The notes: generated from the sequence alone by a model not told the origin. 64,000 nucleotides of DNA from Streptomyces sp. B21-083 (GCF_036898825.1 NZ_JARUND010000001.1:2914001-2978000), one strand, 5' to 3'; shown: positions 16,963 through 26,507, counted from the first letter of the stretch. Translations and numbers: made by a program.

Positions 16963-17584
16963 TTAAGGGGAGTTGGCCCAGAAAACCGCCGATTAGCCCG
17001 ATCGACGGCCCGCCCACCTCCCCCGGCACCCCCAAAGAAGACAAACCTCAGCCCCGACAACACCGACCCCGACAGTCCCAGGCCCGGCGATCCTGGACCC
17101 GACAGCCCCGGCCCGGCAGTCCCAGGCCCGGCGATCTCGGACCCGGCGGCCTCGGGCCCGACAGCCCCAGGTCCGCCGGCGTACGGCCAGCGGCGGTCCC
17201 AGCCCCAACGATCTCCGACCCGACAGCCATAGCCCGGTATCCCGGACCGGGCAGCGGCAGCGGCAGCGGCAGGCCCGACTGTCCCGGACCGGGCGGTCTC
17301 GGGCCCGGCGGCCTCGCCCAGCAGCCTCGGACCCAGCAGCCTCGGACCCAGCAGCCTCGGGCCCAGCAGCCTCGGGCCCAGCAGCCTCGGGCCCGGCAAT
17401 CTCGGGCCCGGCAATCTCGGGCCCGGTGATCTCGGACCCGACAGCCCCTGGCTCGCCGCGTACGGCCAGCGGCAGTCCTAGCCCCGACGACCTCCGACCC
17501 GACAGCCCCAGCCCGGTATCCCGGACCCGGCAGTCTCAGCCTCGGCCATCTCGGACCCGGCAGCCTCAGGCCCGGTCGTACTGC
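16963..17584. repeat. Degenerate 15-bp minisatellite tract, no supported gene
   Basis: This 622-bp interval is built mostly from a 15-bp unit of the form CAGCCTCGGACCCAG. It is cleanest at about 17320-17450, where some nine units run head to tail, and decayed at 17060-17160 and 17500-17580. A longer block, beginning TACGGCCAGCGGC, appears twice (about 17180 and 17461), so a larger duplication is superimposed. The unit length is a multiple of three and stops are scarce, so open frames exist on both strands (Gly-Pro-Arg-Leu-Leu repeats on the minus strand), but none has a ribosome site or a domain. I treat it as non-coding repeat DNA between two divergent or tandem minus-strand genes. Confidence 0.7.
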
Positions 17585-18247
17585 CTACCGGTCGGCGACC
17601 CTCATCTCGAACCATGTCGTCTTGCCGCGCGGCAGCAGGTCGACGCCCCATCGGTCGGAGAGCTTGTCCACCAGCATCAGCCCTCGCCCGCTGATGTCCA
17701 TCTCCTGAACCGGCATCAGACAGGGCAGTCCTCGCGAGGGGTCCCGGACCTCTACCCGGATCCATCCGCGGCGTCGGTGCATCCGCAGGCCGAACACCCG
17801 CGCGCCGGTGTGGCGGACCGCGTTGCCGACCAGTTCGGAGACGAGCAGGACCGCGTCCTCCGTCATTTTGGGGCTCAGCCCCCACTGGCGCAGCACGATG
17901 ACCTGGGCGAGGCGGCGCGCGGTGGCGGCGGATTCGGGGCGGGACGGCAGCGGAACCTCGGCTTCCGTCGGGTTTCCGAACAACTCGAGCGCCTTGAGTG
18001 CCCGTTCGTCCTCGACCGCAGGCGACCACCGCGCCGCCGTCGCACGGCCGTGTCCCCGCGGCTGTTCCATGCCCTCCAGCCCCGCCATGCCCCCATCATG
18101 GCCGCCCACGCCGTCCTCGGGGGCCGTTCCGGAGGAATACGCCCCCCGGAACGCGTCATTCCGATTAGGCCGTCCGGCATATGTCGATGGCATTTCGGTG
18201 GCTTCCACAGCCCCTTTGACCTGCGGCGGAAGCTCACTTTCGGGCAA
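17585..18247 (-). CDS. ATP-binding anti-sigma-factor-like protein (HATPase, RsbW type)
   Basis: Up to 220 residues; later starts at the MAG or MEQ methionines (near residue 54) would remove a low-complexity N-terminus. Residues about 95-215 are a GHKL ATPase fold: the N-box ELVGNAVRHTGA, VEVRDPSRG as the D-box, and GRGLMLVDKLSDRWG as the G-box and lid, ending in TTWFEMRV. Streptomyces has many such RsbW/SpoIIAB-like proteins that bind sigma factors or anti-anti-sigma proteins and often phosphorylate the latter. No sigma factor or antagonist gene is next to it, so its partner is unknown. Confidence 0.88.
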   Translation of the reverse strand: MPESELPPQVKGAVEATEMPSTYAGRPNRNDAFRGAYSSGTAPEDGVGGHDGGMAGLEGMEQPRGHGRATAARWSPAVEDERALKALELFGNPTEAEVPLPSRPESAATARRLAQVIVLRQWGLSPKMTEDAVLLVSELVGNAVRHTGARVFGLRMHRRRGWIRVEVRDPSRGLPCLMPVQEMDISGRGLMLVDKLSDRWGVDLLPRGKTTWFEMRVADR

Positions 18248-18386
18248 GCGACAGGCCCCCTCGTCATCACAGGCTCAAGACTGGCTCAAGGCTCCCATAA
18301 ACCGCTCCTTCGAGGGACCCGTACAAAACATCGCGTCAACCGCAAGTGCCTTGACGGAACTTACGGAACGCAGAAATCGGCGGAAG

Positions 18387-19154
18387 TCAGAGAAACTTCG
18401 CCTTGCCGGGGCCCTCCTCCACGAAGCTCCGCATCCCGATCTCCCGGTCCTCCGTCGCGAACAGGCCCGCGAACCAGTTCCGTTCGATCGTGAGCCCCGT
18501 CTCCAGGTCCGTCTCCAGACCCGCGTCGATCGACTCCTTCGCCGCGCGCAGTGCGATCGCCGGTCCCTGCGCGAGCTTCGCCGCCCAGGCATGCGCCTCG
18601 GTGTACACGTCGGCGGCCGGTACCACGCGGTCCACCAGACCGAGTGACAGCGCTTCGTCCGCCTTGACCATCCGTCCGGTGAAGATCAGGTCCTTGGCCC
18701 TGGAGGGGCCGATCAGCCGGGAGAGTCGCTGCGTACCGCCCGCGCCGGGGATCACCCCCAGCAGGATCTCCGGCTGACCGAGTTTCGCATTGTCGCCGGC
18801 GATGCGGTAGTCCGCGCAGAGCGCCAACTCGCAGCCGCCGCCGAGCGCGTAGCCGGTCACCGCGGCGACGACGGGCTTGGGGATACGGGCGACGGCGGTG
18901 AAGGAGTCCTGCAGTGCCCGTGCCCGGGCGACCATCGCCGCGTGGTCCATGGCCTGCATCTCCTTGATGTCCGCGCCGGCCGCGAACACCTTCTCCCCGC
19001 CGTACACGACGACCGCCCGTACGTCGTCCCGACGGGTGGCCTCCTCCGCGAGCTCCTTGAGGCGGTCCTGGGTGGCGACGTCCAGCGCGTTCATGGGCGG
19101 CCGGTCCAACCGGAGCGTGCCCACACCTTCGGCGACTTCGAGATTCACGGTCAT
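18387..19154 (-). CDS. Enoyl-CoA hydratase/isomerase family protein
   Basis: A 255-residue crotonase-fold protein of normal length. GEKVFAAGADIKEM forms the first oxyanion-hole strand, VTGYALGGGCELALCADYRIA the second, and PEILLGVIPGAGGTQRLSRL carries a Glu (in PEILLG) at the position of the catalytic glutamate of crotonases. LGLVDRVVP and the C-terminal FVEEGPGKAKFL helix are typical. It probably hydrates trans-2-enoyl-CoA in fatty-acid beta-oxidation in the cytoplasm. It stands alone; the region after its start codon-distal side (upstream) is a repeat tract. Confidence 0.92.
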   Translation of the reverse strand: MTVNLEVAEGVGTLRLDRPPMNALDVATQDRLKELAEEATRRDDVRAVVVYGGEKVFAAGADIKEMQAMDHAAMVARARALQDSFTAVARIPKPVVAAVTGYALGGGCELALCADYRIAGDNAKLGQPEILLGVIPGAGGTQRLSRLIGPSRAKDLIFTGRMVKADEALSLGLVDRVVPAADVYTEAHAWAAKLAQGPAIALRAAKESIDAGLETDLETGLTIERNWFAGLFATEDREIGMRSFVEEGPGKAKFL

Positions 19155-19167
19155 GCAGGCAGGTTAA

Positions 19168-19430
19168 CGGGGACTAACGGCTGCTGACCGATGCGGTCGG
19201 TCACACCCGGCGGGGGTCAGGGGGTTGCCCCCCCAGGCAGACACAGCACGGGGACTAACGGCCACTGGACCGGTGCGGCCCGTCACACCCGGCCGGGGGT
19301 CCGGGGGTTGTCCCCCGGGCAGACACAGCACGGGGACTAACGGCCACTGGACCGGTGCGGCCCGTCACACCCGGCCGGGGGTCCGGGGGTTGTCCCCCGG
19401 GCAGACACAGCACGGGGGCTGACGACAACG
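19168..19430. repeat. Three tandem 82-bp repeats containing a GC hairpin
   Basis: Units begin at 19168, 19249 and 19331 (spacings 81, 82 and 82), each opening CGGGGACTAACGG and closing CAGACACAGCA, with a truncated fourth start at 19413. The second and third units look identical; the first has drifted. Each contains CCGGGGG-TTGT-CCCCCGG (or a variant), a 7-bp stem with a 4-nt loop without a T run. The stretch covers nearly all of 19155-19477 between the enoyl-CoA hydratase promoter side and the L,D-transpeptidase 3' end, so the hairpins could terminate the latter's transcript. No gene is seen. Confidence 0.8.
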
Positions 19431-19477
19431 GGCCCGGTGCTGGCAGTCGCACCGGGCCCGCGACAACGTAACCGGGA

Positions 19478-20749
19478 CTACGCCTTCCACTTCTCCCAGG
19501 ACATGTTCCAGGCGTTGAGGCCGTTGTCCGGGTCGACGATCCGGTCGTTGGAGTTCTTCACGATGACCACGTCGCCGATCATCGACCGGTTGAAGAACCA
19601 GGCCGCCGACACCCCGCTGTCGTAGCCACCGCGCACATCCCGCAGGCCGATGCAGCCGTGGCTGGCGTTGTAGTTGCCGAAGGCGTCGCCGCCCCAGTAG
19701 TTGCCGTGGATGAAGGTGCCGGAGTCGGTCAGGCGCTGGGCGTGCGGGACGTCCTTGATGTCGTACTCGCCGCCGTAGCCGACCGTCTCGCCGTTCATCC
19801 GGGTCACTTCGAGGCGCTCGGTGATGACCATCTGGCCGTTCCAGGTGTCGTAGCCGGGCTTGCCGGTGGTGACGGGGATGGTCTTGACGACCTTGCCGTC
19901 CCGTCGTACGACCATCTTCTTGGTCTTGACGTCGACCGTGGAGACCTGGCTGCGGCCGATGGTGAAGGAGACCTGCTTGGCCTGCTTGCCGTAGACGCCG
20001 GGGCGTCCCTCGACGCCGTCGAGGGCGAGGGTGACGGTGACCTTCGTGCCCGGCGCCCAGTACTTCTCCGGCCGGAAGTCGAGGCGGTCGTTGCCGAACC
20101 AGTGACCCTCGACGTCGACGGCCGGCTCGGTCTTGACGGTGATGGCCTTCTCGACGTCGTCGGGGTGCGTGATGCCCCGGGTGAAGCGGACCGAGAACGG
20201 CATGCCCACGCCGACCTTCGTACCGTCCTCGGGCGTGAACGTACCGACGAACGTGTTCTTCGGGGTGAGGGTGGTGAAGGACGACTCCTCCGCCGCCGTA
20301 CGCCCCTGACTGTCCTTCGCCACGACGTGCACCTTGTACGTGGTCGACGCGGCGAGATGCGTCGCGGGCGCCCACTTGGTGTCACCGGCGGTCAGCGCGC
20401 CCGCGACCGCGTTGCCCTTGGAGTCCTCGACCTTGACCTCGGTCAGCTTGCCCTTCGCGGCGCTGACGGTGAGCGCGCCGCTGGTGTCCACGGACTTCGC
20501 GCCGTCCTTGGGCGCGATGGTGACGACCGCCTGCGACTGCTGGGTCTGCGCTGTGGTGGAGTCCTTGCCCTGGGGCTTGGCGTCGTCGGACCCGGAGTTC
20601 GAGCCGCCGCCCCCGCCGCACGCGGTGACGGCGACGAGCACGACCCCGGCGAGCAGCGCCAGTGGCCCTCTGCTCCCCCGTATCCCGCTTACCCTTGCCC
20701 CGCCCCGTCGTGCCGCAGCCGAAGCCCCCGATATCGGTCGCGCGTTCAA
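19478..20749 (-). CDS. L,D-transpeptidase lipoprotein (Ig-like plus YkuD domains), copy 1
   Basis: I choose TTG20749, six bases after GGGGAG, giving 423 residues; an ATG at 20827 lacks a ribosome site. The signal ends in a lipobox (VAVTAC) followed by a Gly/Ser linker. Two Ig-like domains (about 75-275) precede the YkuD catalytic domain, whose active site HGNYWGGDAFGNYNASHGCI contains the HGx...SHGC signature with the nucleophilic Cys. It makes 3-3 cross-links in peptidoglycan outside the membrane, a linkage abundant in actinomycetes. A paralogue lies 0.2 kb upstream on the same strand. Size and architecture are normal for actinobacterial Ldt proteins. Confidence 0.92.
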   Translation of the reverse strand: MNARPISGASAAARRGGARVSGIRGSRGPLALLAGVVLVAVTACGGGGGSNSGSDDAKPQGKDSTTAQTQQSQAVVTIAPKDGAKSVDTSGALTVSAAKGKLTEVKVEDSKGNAVAGALTAGDTKWAPATHLAASTTYKVHVVAKDSQGRTAAEESSFTTLTPKNTFVGTFTPEDGTKVGVGMPFSVRFTRGITHPDDVEKAITVKTEPAVDVEGHWFGNDRLDFRPEKYWAPGTKVTVTLALDGVEGRPGVYGKQAKQVSFTIGRSQVSTVDVKTKKMVVRRDGKVVKTIPVTTGKPGYDTWNGQMVITERLEVTRMNGETVGYGGEYDIKDVPHAQRLTDSGTFIHGNYWGGDAFGNYNASHGCIGLRDVRGGYDSGVSAAWFFNRSMIGDVVIVKNSNDRIVDPDNGLNAWNMSWEKWKA

Positions 20750-20970
20750 GCTGGTCTCCCCTCCCCGTGGCCTGTTCCAGGCCCGCTTCCCCGGCGCGTC
20801 CCACGCACCCGGGCGCATATTAAGCACAAGGTCACACCCCCCGGCGGCCCCAGAAGGTCACTGTTTCGTCCCAACATCATCAGATTGTCGGACCCGACTG
20901 TTTACGTCACCCCCGTGACCGTCACAGCGCGCCGGCGACCGCCACGAACCTCGACTCCCGCAACTCCCGG

Positions 20971-22212
20971 CTATTTCACGGCAGTGCCCGCCTGCCACTC
21001 CTTCCAGTCCATGTTCCAGCCGCCGAGCCCGTTGTCGGGAGCGACGTTCTTGTCCTTGCTGTGGACGACCTCGATGACGTCGCCGACAAGGCTCCGGTCG
21101 AAGAACCAGCCCGCCGGACTGTCCGAACTCCCGCCCTTCACATCCTTCAGCCCGACGCAGCCGTGACTGACGTTGGTGTTGCCGAAGGCGTCCGGCGCCC
21201 AGTAGTTGCCGTGCAGGAAGGTCCCGGAGGTGGTCAGCCGCATCGCGTGCGGCACGTCCGGGATGTCGTACTCGCCCCTGCCGTCCTTCTTCTTGAAGCC
21301 GACCGTGGCACCGTTCATCCGGGTCAGCTCCAGCATCTCCGTGACCACCATTTTCCCGTTGTACGTCGTGGACTTCGGCGCCCCCGCCGTGATCGGCACC
21401 GTGGCCAGCAGTGCGCCGTCGCGCCGCACCTCCATGGTGTGCGCGGCGGCGTCGACGAGCGAGACCTGACTGCGGCCGACGGTGAACGTGAACGTCTTGC
21501 GCTGGATCCCGTACACCCCCGGCGCCCCCTCGACGTCCCGCAGCGCCAGGTCGACGGTGACCTTGGTACCCGGCGCCCAGTACTCCTCCGGCCGGAAGTC
21601 GAGGCGGTCGTCGCCGAACCAGTGCGGGCGGACCTCGACGGCCGGTTCGGCGGTGACATGGATCGCGCGTTCGACGGCCGCGCGGTTGCGGATCCCCCGG
21701 TTGAACTCCAGCGACACGATCATTCCGGTGCCGACGGTGGCACGGTTCTCCGGGGTGACGTATCCGATGAAACGCTCATCGGGCACGTACGTCGTGAAGG
21801 TCGTGTGCCGGGCCGAACGGCGGCCGTGGGCGTCGAGCGCCACGGCGTCGACCGTGTATCTGGCGGCCAGCGCGAGCCGCGCGTCGTCGGGCCGCCAGGA
21901 CAACCCGTCCTCGGAGATCCGTCCGGCCACCGCCGACTCCTGCGCGTCCTGGGCCCGGACGACCTTCACGGACTCCAGGCGCCCGCTGGGCACCCGTACG
22001 AGAAGGGGGTTGTCGGGGCGCACGGCGCGGCTCCCGTCGTCCGGCGAGACGCGGATCGCGTCCAGCGGTGCCCCGGGTTTCCCGAACACCGAGTCCACTC
22101 CTCCCACCCCCTCCGAAGTGCAGCCGGCTGCTCCGGCCAGCAGTCCTGCCCATGTCAGTACGGCGGCCAGCCCGGCCCTCGCGCGCCGAGCGCGCCCAGT
22201 TACGTGCCTCAC
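20971..22212 (-). CDS. L,D-transpeptidase lipoprotein (Ig-like plus YkuD domains), copy 2
   Basis: The start GTG22212 (VRHVTGRARR) gives 413 residues with a signal peptide ending in the lipobox LAGAAGC. The arrangement matches the neighbouring copy: Ig-like domains (about 60-270), then a YkuD domain with HGNYWAPDAFGNTNVSHGCV including the catalytic Cys. The two proteins align along their length (both have YWAPGTKVTV and VGRSQVS) but differ at many positions, so the duplication is old. It should cross-link peptidoglycan by 3-3 bonds. Divergent from glgX, with about 200 bp between start codons. Confidence 0.92.
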   Translation of the reverse strand: MRHVTGRARRARAGLAAVLTWAGLLAGAAGCTSEGVGGVDSVFGKPGAPLDAIRVSPDDGSRAVRPDNPLLVRVPSGRLESVKVVRAQDAQESAVAGRISEDGLSWRPDDARLALAARYTVDAVALDAHGRRSARHTTFTTYVPDERFIGYVTPENRATVGTGMIVSLEFNRGIRNRAAVERAIHVTAEPAVEVRPHWFGDDRLDFRPEEYWAPGTKVTVDLALRDVEGAPGVYGIQRKTFTFTVGRSQVSLVDAAAHTMEVRRDGALLATVPITAGAPKSTTYNGKMVVTEMLELTRMNGATVGFKKKDGRGEYDIPDVPHAMRLTTSGTFLHGNYWAPDAFGNTNVSHGCVGLKDVKGGSSDSPAGWFFDRSLVGDVIEVVHSKDKNVAPDNGLGGWNMDWKEWQAGTAVK

Positions 22213-22413
22213 GAAGACCCCAACGACGCGGCCCGCCCTGGGGAAACGTGAGTGCGAGCCACGCTCTGGGCAGAACAGGGGGGAGAAACGACGCGAAGAG
22301 CGACGCGACAGGGCTCTGCGGCCGGGACACCGCACACTTGTTCTCGTTGTGCTGGCTCAGTTTCACTCGTTCCACCGGTTTCACCCGTTCCACGAGTCGC
22401 GGGAGGCGGAGAG

Positions 22414-24741
22414 GTGTCCAGCGCAGCCGAGCAGAAGGCGGTCGCGAACGAGCGCGCCGTCGAGGAGAGGCGCCCCGAAGCCGTGTTGCCAGACATCGAT
22501 GCCACCACCGACGTCACCACCGACCCCGCGCGGAACGGCGTGCCACGCGCCGCGCTGCCCTCCGTACCCGTGTGGCCGGGGACGCCCATGCCGCTGGGCG
22601 CGCGTTTTCGCACCGGCCCGGACGGGGTGTCGGGCACCAACTTCGCGCTGTGGGCGGGTGGGGCGGAGGCGGTGGAGCTGTGCCTGTTCGGCGAGGTCGG
22701 GGACGGTGACGGGGGCGGCGGGGAGGTGGAGACCCGCGTCTCCCTCACCGAACTGACGCACGAGATCTGGCACGGCTTCGTGCCCGGGGTCATGCCGGGC
22801 CAGCGGTACGGCTACCGCGTGCACGGCCGCTGGGACCCGTGGACCGGCGCCCGCTGGAACCCGGCGAAGCTGCTCCTGGACCCGTACGCCCGTGCGGTGG
22901 ACGGCGATTTCGAGCTGCCCCCCGAGGTGTACGGGCATGTCCGCGACTGGCCCCAGCAGCAGGTCGCGGACACCGTGCGCGACGACCGGGACTCGGCGCC
23001 GTACGTCCCGAAGGGAGTCGTCGTCCACGACGACGCCCCCGACGACGAGTGGGCGGACGACCGCCGCCCGAAAACGCCGTGGGCGGACTCGGTGATCTAC
23101 GAGGTCCACGTCAAGGGGTTCACCAAGCTGCACCCCGGCATCCCCGAAGAGCTCCGGGGCACCTACGCGGGCCTGGCGCACCCGGCGGCGATCGAGCATC
23201 TGACGAAGCTGGGCGTGACGGCGGTGGAACTGCTGCCCGTGCACCAGTTCGCGCACGAGGACCATCTCCTGCGCCGGGGCATGAAGAACTACTGGGGCTA
23301 CAACTCGATCGGCTACTTCGCCCCGCACGCGGGTTACGCGGCGACGGGTACGGCGGGCCAGCAGGTCGGCGAGTTCAAGCGCATGGTGCGCGCACTGCAC
23401 GCGGCGGGCATCGAGGTCATCCTCGACGTGGTCTACAACCACACGGCGGAGGCCGACGAACACGGCCCGACGCTGTCCCTGCGCGGCATGGACAACCGGG
23501 GTTACTACCGGCTGCAGAACGACGCCCGCCGCTACGCGGACTACACGGGCTGCGGCAACACGCTCCACGTGGTCCAGCCGCACGTACTGCGCCTGATCAC
23601 CGACTCGTTGCGGTACTGGGTGACGGAGATGGGGGTGGACGGCTTCCGGTTCGACCTGGCGGCGGCCCTGGCCCGCTCGATGCACGACGTCGACATGCTC
23701 TCCCCCTTCCTGGCGGTGATCGCCCAGGACCCGGTGCTGAGGAGGGTGAAGCTGATCGCGGAGCCGTGGGACGTCGGTTCGGGCGGCTACCAGGTCGGTG
23801 CGTTCCCACCCCTGTGGACGGAGTGGAACGACCGCTATCGCAACGCGGTACGGGACTTCTGGCGGGGCGCGCTGCCGGACGTACGGGACCTCGGGTACCG
23901 CCTGTCGGGGTCGAGCGACCTGTACGCGTGGGGCGGCCGGCGCCCCTACGCCTCGGTCAACTTCGTCACGGCGCACGACGGTTTCACCCTCCGGGACATG
24001 GTGTCGTACGAGCGCAAGCACAACGAGGCCAACGGGGAGGGGAACCGGGACGGCACGGACGACAACCGCGCCTGGAACTGCGGCACCGAGGGTGAGACGG
24101 ACGACGAGCGCGTACGGGCGCTGCGGCGACGCCAGTTGCGGAACCTGCTGACAACCCTGCTGCTGTCGACGGGCGTTCCGATGCTGGTCGCGGGTGACGA
24201 ACTGGGGCGCACCCAGGGCGGCAACAACAACGCGTACTGCCAGGACAACGAGATCAGCTGGCTGGACTGGAGCCTGCTGGAGGACCCGGGCTGGCGCGCC
24301 CTGACCGAACTCACCGCCCGCCTCATCGAGTTGCGGCACCGGCATCCCGTACTGCGCCGCCGGGCGTTCTTCTCCGGCCGGGCCCGCTCGACGGACGGAC
24401 TCCGGGACCTGGCCTGGTTCACGGCTCGGGGCGCGGAGATGACGGAAGGGGACTGGTACGCGCCGGCGGCGACCCTGGGCATGTACCTCTCGGGCCGCGA
24501 CATCCCGGGCCGGGACGCCCGGGGCGCCCCGATCATCGACGACAGCTTCCTGGCCGTACTCCACGCGGGCGACCGCCCGACGAGCTTCGTACTCCCGGGG
24601 GCACCCTGGGCCGACCGCTACGAGGTCGTCGTCGACACGTCCCGCGAGGACCAGGGGGCGGCACCCCGGGTCGAGTACCGGGCCGGTGAGGAGATCGGGG
24701 TGCCGGGGCGGGCTGTCCTGTTGTTGCGGGTGGTGGGGTGA
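22414..24741 (+). CDS. glgX: Glycogen debranching enzyme GlgX (GH13_11)
   Basis: GTG22414 follows GGAGGCGGAGAG, giving 775 residues. An N-terminal variable stretch (about 45 residues) precedes a CBM48 domain (PLGARFRTGPDGVSGTNFALWAG) and the GH13 barrel: LPVHQF, DVVYNHTAE, DGFRFDLAAAL with the nucleophile Asp, LIAEPWDVG with the acid Glu, and VTAHDGFT with the transition-state Asp. NNAYCQDNEISWLDW is the GlgX/TreX signature. It hydrolyses alpha-1,6 branches of glycogen or limit dextrin in the cytoplasm. It is not next to other glycogen genes here. Confidence 0.95.
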   Translation: MSSAAEQKAVANERAVEERRPEAVLPDIDATTDVTTDPARNGVPRAALPSVPVWPGTPMPLGARFRTGPDGVSGTNFALWAGGAEAVELCLFGEVGDGDGGGGEVETRVSLTELTHEIWHGFVPGVMPGQRYGYRVHGRWDPWTGARWNPAKLLLDPYARAVDGDFELPPEVYGHVRDWPQQQVADTVRDDRDSAPYVPKGVVVHDDAPDDEWADDRRPKTPWADSVIYEVHVKGFTKLHPGIPEELRGTYAGLAHPAAIEHLTKLGVTAVELLPVHQFAHEDHLLRRGMKNYWGYNSIGYFAPHAGYAATGTAGQQVGEFKRMVRALHAAGIEVILDVVYNHTAEADEHGPTLSLRGMDNRGYYRLQNDARRYADYTGCGNTLHVVQPHVLRLITDSLRYWVTEMGVDGFRFDLAAALARSMHDVDMLSPFLAVIAQDPVLRRVKLIAEPWDVGSGGYQVGAFPPLWTEWNDRYRNAVRDFWRGALPDVRDLGYRLSGSSDLYAWGGRRPYASVNFVTAHDGFTLRDMVSYERKHNEANGEGNRDGTDDNRAWNCGTEGETDDERVRALRRRQLRNLLTTLLLSTGVPMLVAGDELGRTQGGNNNAYCQDNEISWLDWSLLEDPGWRALTELTARLIELRHRHPVLRRRAFFSGRARSTDGLRDLAWFTARGAEMTEGDWYAPAATLGMYLSGRDIPGRDARGAPIIDDSFLAVLHAGDRPTSFVLPGAPWADRYEVVVDTSREDQGAAPRVEYRAGEEIGVPGRAVLLLRVVG

Positions 24742-25021
24742 GGGGCGGGGGCTTCGCATGGCACCTTGGCCAATTCCGCGCTCATCAACAGGACCGATGA
24801 CCCCGGCCACACCCTCCTGTCGCAGCCCGTCGGCGACGGGTCGCGGCACAAGCTGTTCTCGCCCCGCTGTATTGCGGTCCCGACGACCATCAAAGTCTTC
24901 CCAGCAAGCGAATTCGAAACTTTCGACGACCCACGCTCGCCTTTACACTTGCCATTTCGGCCATTTTTCGGCGGCCCGGCATTCCAGGCGCTTCACGACA
25001 TGACCGATGCGTCCAGATCAC

Positions 25022-25594
25022 CTATGCACCCGCCCTACGGACACCGACGTGGCGAGCACGATCGGATCTGCCTGCGCCGAGGGATCCGACGGCCCGGTGG
25101 CGGGCTACCGCGTCGTTGTTGGCGCATCTCACCGAACAGTAGGCGCGGCGCCCATTTCGGGACGTGTCCACGAAGGCCATTTTGCATACGCTTCGTGCAC
25201 ATCGACCAAGCCGAGTCGGAGAAGCCGAGCAGACGACGTACGACAGGCCGGTCGCGGTGACTGCCTTGATGTGGGCGGCAGGGGCGGAGCCCGGAGCGCT
25301 GTAGTGCATGTGCGGCGTTCCGTCGTGCAGCGAGATACGCGGCGAACTGGCGGCCTCCGCCAGCAGCATATTGATCATTTCGCACCGTTCGTCCAGCGGC
25401 TGGGCGCCGAAACAGTGGGCGAGCCGCCGGCTCCACTCCCATATCTCTAACGTCTGCGGCGGGTCCAGCACGCGCTGCGCGATGCCGTGCACGGCCAGGA
25501 TCTGCTCCAGTTCGCGTGGCGTCCAGAGGGCGGTGCTGTTGACGAGATCCGCGGCGAGCCGCGCGGCTTCGCCACCGTAAGGGTTGAATTGCAT
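25022..25594 (-). CDS. CGNR-type zinc-finger (ABATE domain) putative regulator
   Basis: A 190-residue protein. The N-terminus (QFNPYGGEAARLAADLVN) and helical middle fit the ABATE domain; the C-terminus has RCARSVCKMAFVDTSRNGRRAYCSVRCAN, a four-Cys zinc finger of the CGNR family, although the name-giving CGNR reads CANN here. These proteins are thought to be transcription regulators. It carries an in-frame TTA codon (complement of 25448-25450), so translation may need bldA. It is divergent from the diiron-protein gene that opens the lanthipeptide locus, with 114 bp between starts, and is the best local candidate for its regulator. Confidence 0.8.
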   Translation of the reverse strand: MQFNPYGGEAARLAADLVNSTALWTPRELEQILAVHGIAQRVLDPPQTLEIWEWSRRLAHCFGAQPLDERCEMINMLLAEAASSPRISLHDGTPHMHYSAPGSAPAAHIKAVTATGLSYVVCSASPTRLGRCARSVCKMAFVDTSRNGRRAYCSVRCANNDAVARHRAVGSLGAGRSDRARHVGVRRAGA

Positions 25595-25708
25595 AGCAGT
25601 AGTAAAGCACGCTCGTTTGCGGGCCGAACGGCTATTACTCGATGAGTGGTGGCAGTCGGTTCAGCACGTGCAGAAGGCAACCGACCGAAGCAGGTGTCAA
25701 CTCAGCAC

Positions 25709-26476
25709 ATGTCTGTTCTCACCCAGGAACACACTCGTCAGTTCATCGATCAGTCCGTGGAGAAACTGGCCGCCTCGGTGCACTCCAGTGAGGCGCTGAA
25801 CAACGAATTCTACGCACGCTGGATGGGTGGGCCACTGACCTACCCCGAAGTCAGTGTGTTTGCCGAGCAGTACCTGGCGCGCACGGTCAACACGAGCGTC
25901 ATGGTGGCCTTGTCGGTGCTCAACACCAGGGATCTTCACGCACGCGTGGAGTGCGTGAAGAACCTCTATTCCGAGTACGGCAACGGAGACGCGTCGAAGG
26001 CCCACCTCGTCCTGCTCGAGACCTTCCTCAGCGACCTGCTGACTCGGCTCAGGGGAGCGCCGGTGTCCGCCGAGGACGTGCGCGGCGCGCCGACGCTGCC
26101 CACCACGCACGCGTTCAGCACCGAACAGCGTGCGCTGTTCGAGTCCGATGACCAGCGCACGGTGCAGGGTGCCCTGCTGGCTCAGGAGCACCTCGCCTAC
26201 TCGATGCTCACCCGCCTGTACGAGGGGGTGCGTAACTACAAGAGCGTCTACGAGACGGACGACGACTTCCACGAGGCCTGCGAGTACTTCTACGTGCACA
26301 TCGGGGAAGCCGAGAAGGACCACAAGGCTCAGGCCGTGATCTCCGCGGCCGCGGTCTGCCAGGATGAGGACGACCTGGCGGTCGTGACCGAGGGCTTCAC
26401 ACAGTTCGTGAACCTCACGGCCGACTACTGGCGCGGTGTCGCCTCGGAGATGACCCGGCGAGCTGCGGCAGCCTGA
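25709..26476 (+). CDS. Heme-oxygenase-like diiron protein (HDO/iron-containing redox enzyme family)
   Basis: ATG25709 gives 255 residues; upstream in-frame codons have no ribosome site. The all-helical fold matches the PqqC/TenA/CADD-like group: EFYARWMGGPLTYPEVSVFAEQYL, NLYSEYGNGDASKAHLVLLETFL (the Glu...His metal helix), LLAQEHLAYSML, and EACEYFYVHIGEAEKDHKA, which supplies the last His/acidic ligands. The ligand spacing in that helix (His, then His eight residues on) is one longer than in textbook members. Such enzymes catalyse oxidative decarboxylation, C-C cleavage or N-oxygenation on diverse small molecules. Being first in the lanthipeptide gene row suggests a tailoring or peptide-modifying role, which is inference. 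Confidence 0.8.
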   Translation: MSVLTQEHTRQFIDQSVEKLAASVHSSEALNNEFYARWMGGPLTYPEVSVFAEQYLARTVNTSVMVALSVLNTRDLHARVECVKNLYSEYGNGDASKAHLVLLETFLSDLLTRLRGAPVSAEDVRGAPTLPTTHAFSTEQRALFESDDQRTVQGALLAQEHLAYSMLTRLYEGVRNYKSVYETDDDFHEACEYFYVHIGEAEKDHKAQAVISAAAVCQDEDDLAVVTEGFTQFVNLTADYWRGVASEMTRRAAAA

Positions 26477-26507
26477 CCGAACGGGCGACGGGGAGCGCGG
26501 AGTTACC

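Noticed and set aside
16950..17414. Possible collagen-like GPRLLG-repeat protein on the minus strand
   Set aside because: The frame arises because the DNA repeat period is a multiple of three; no start signal, no flanking domain.
19168..19430. CRISPR-like array
   Set aside because: Repeats are head to tail at 82 bp with no unique spacers and no cas genes nearby.
22381..24849. Long minus-strand open frame opposite glgX
   Set aside because: Antisense to a complete GH13 enzyme with all catalytic motifs; no domain and no ribosome site.
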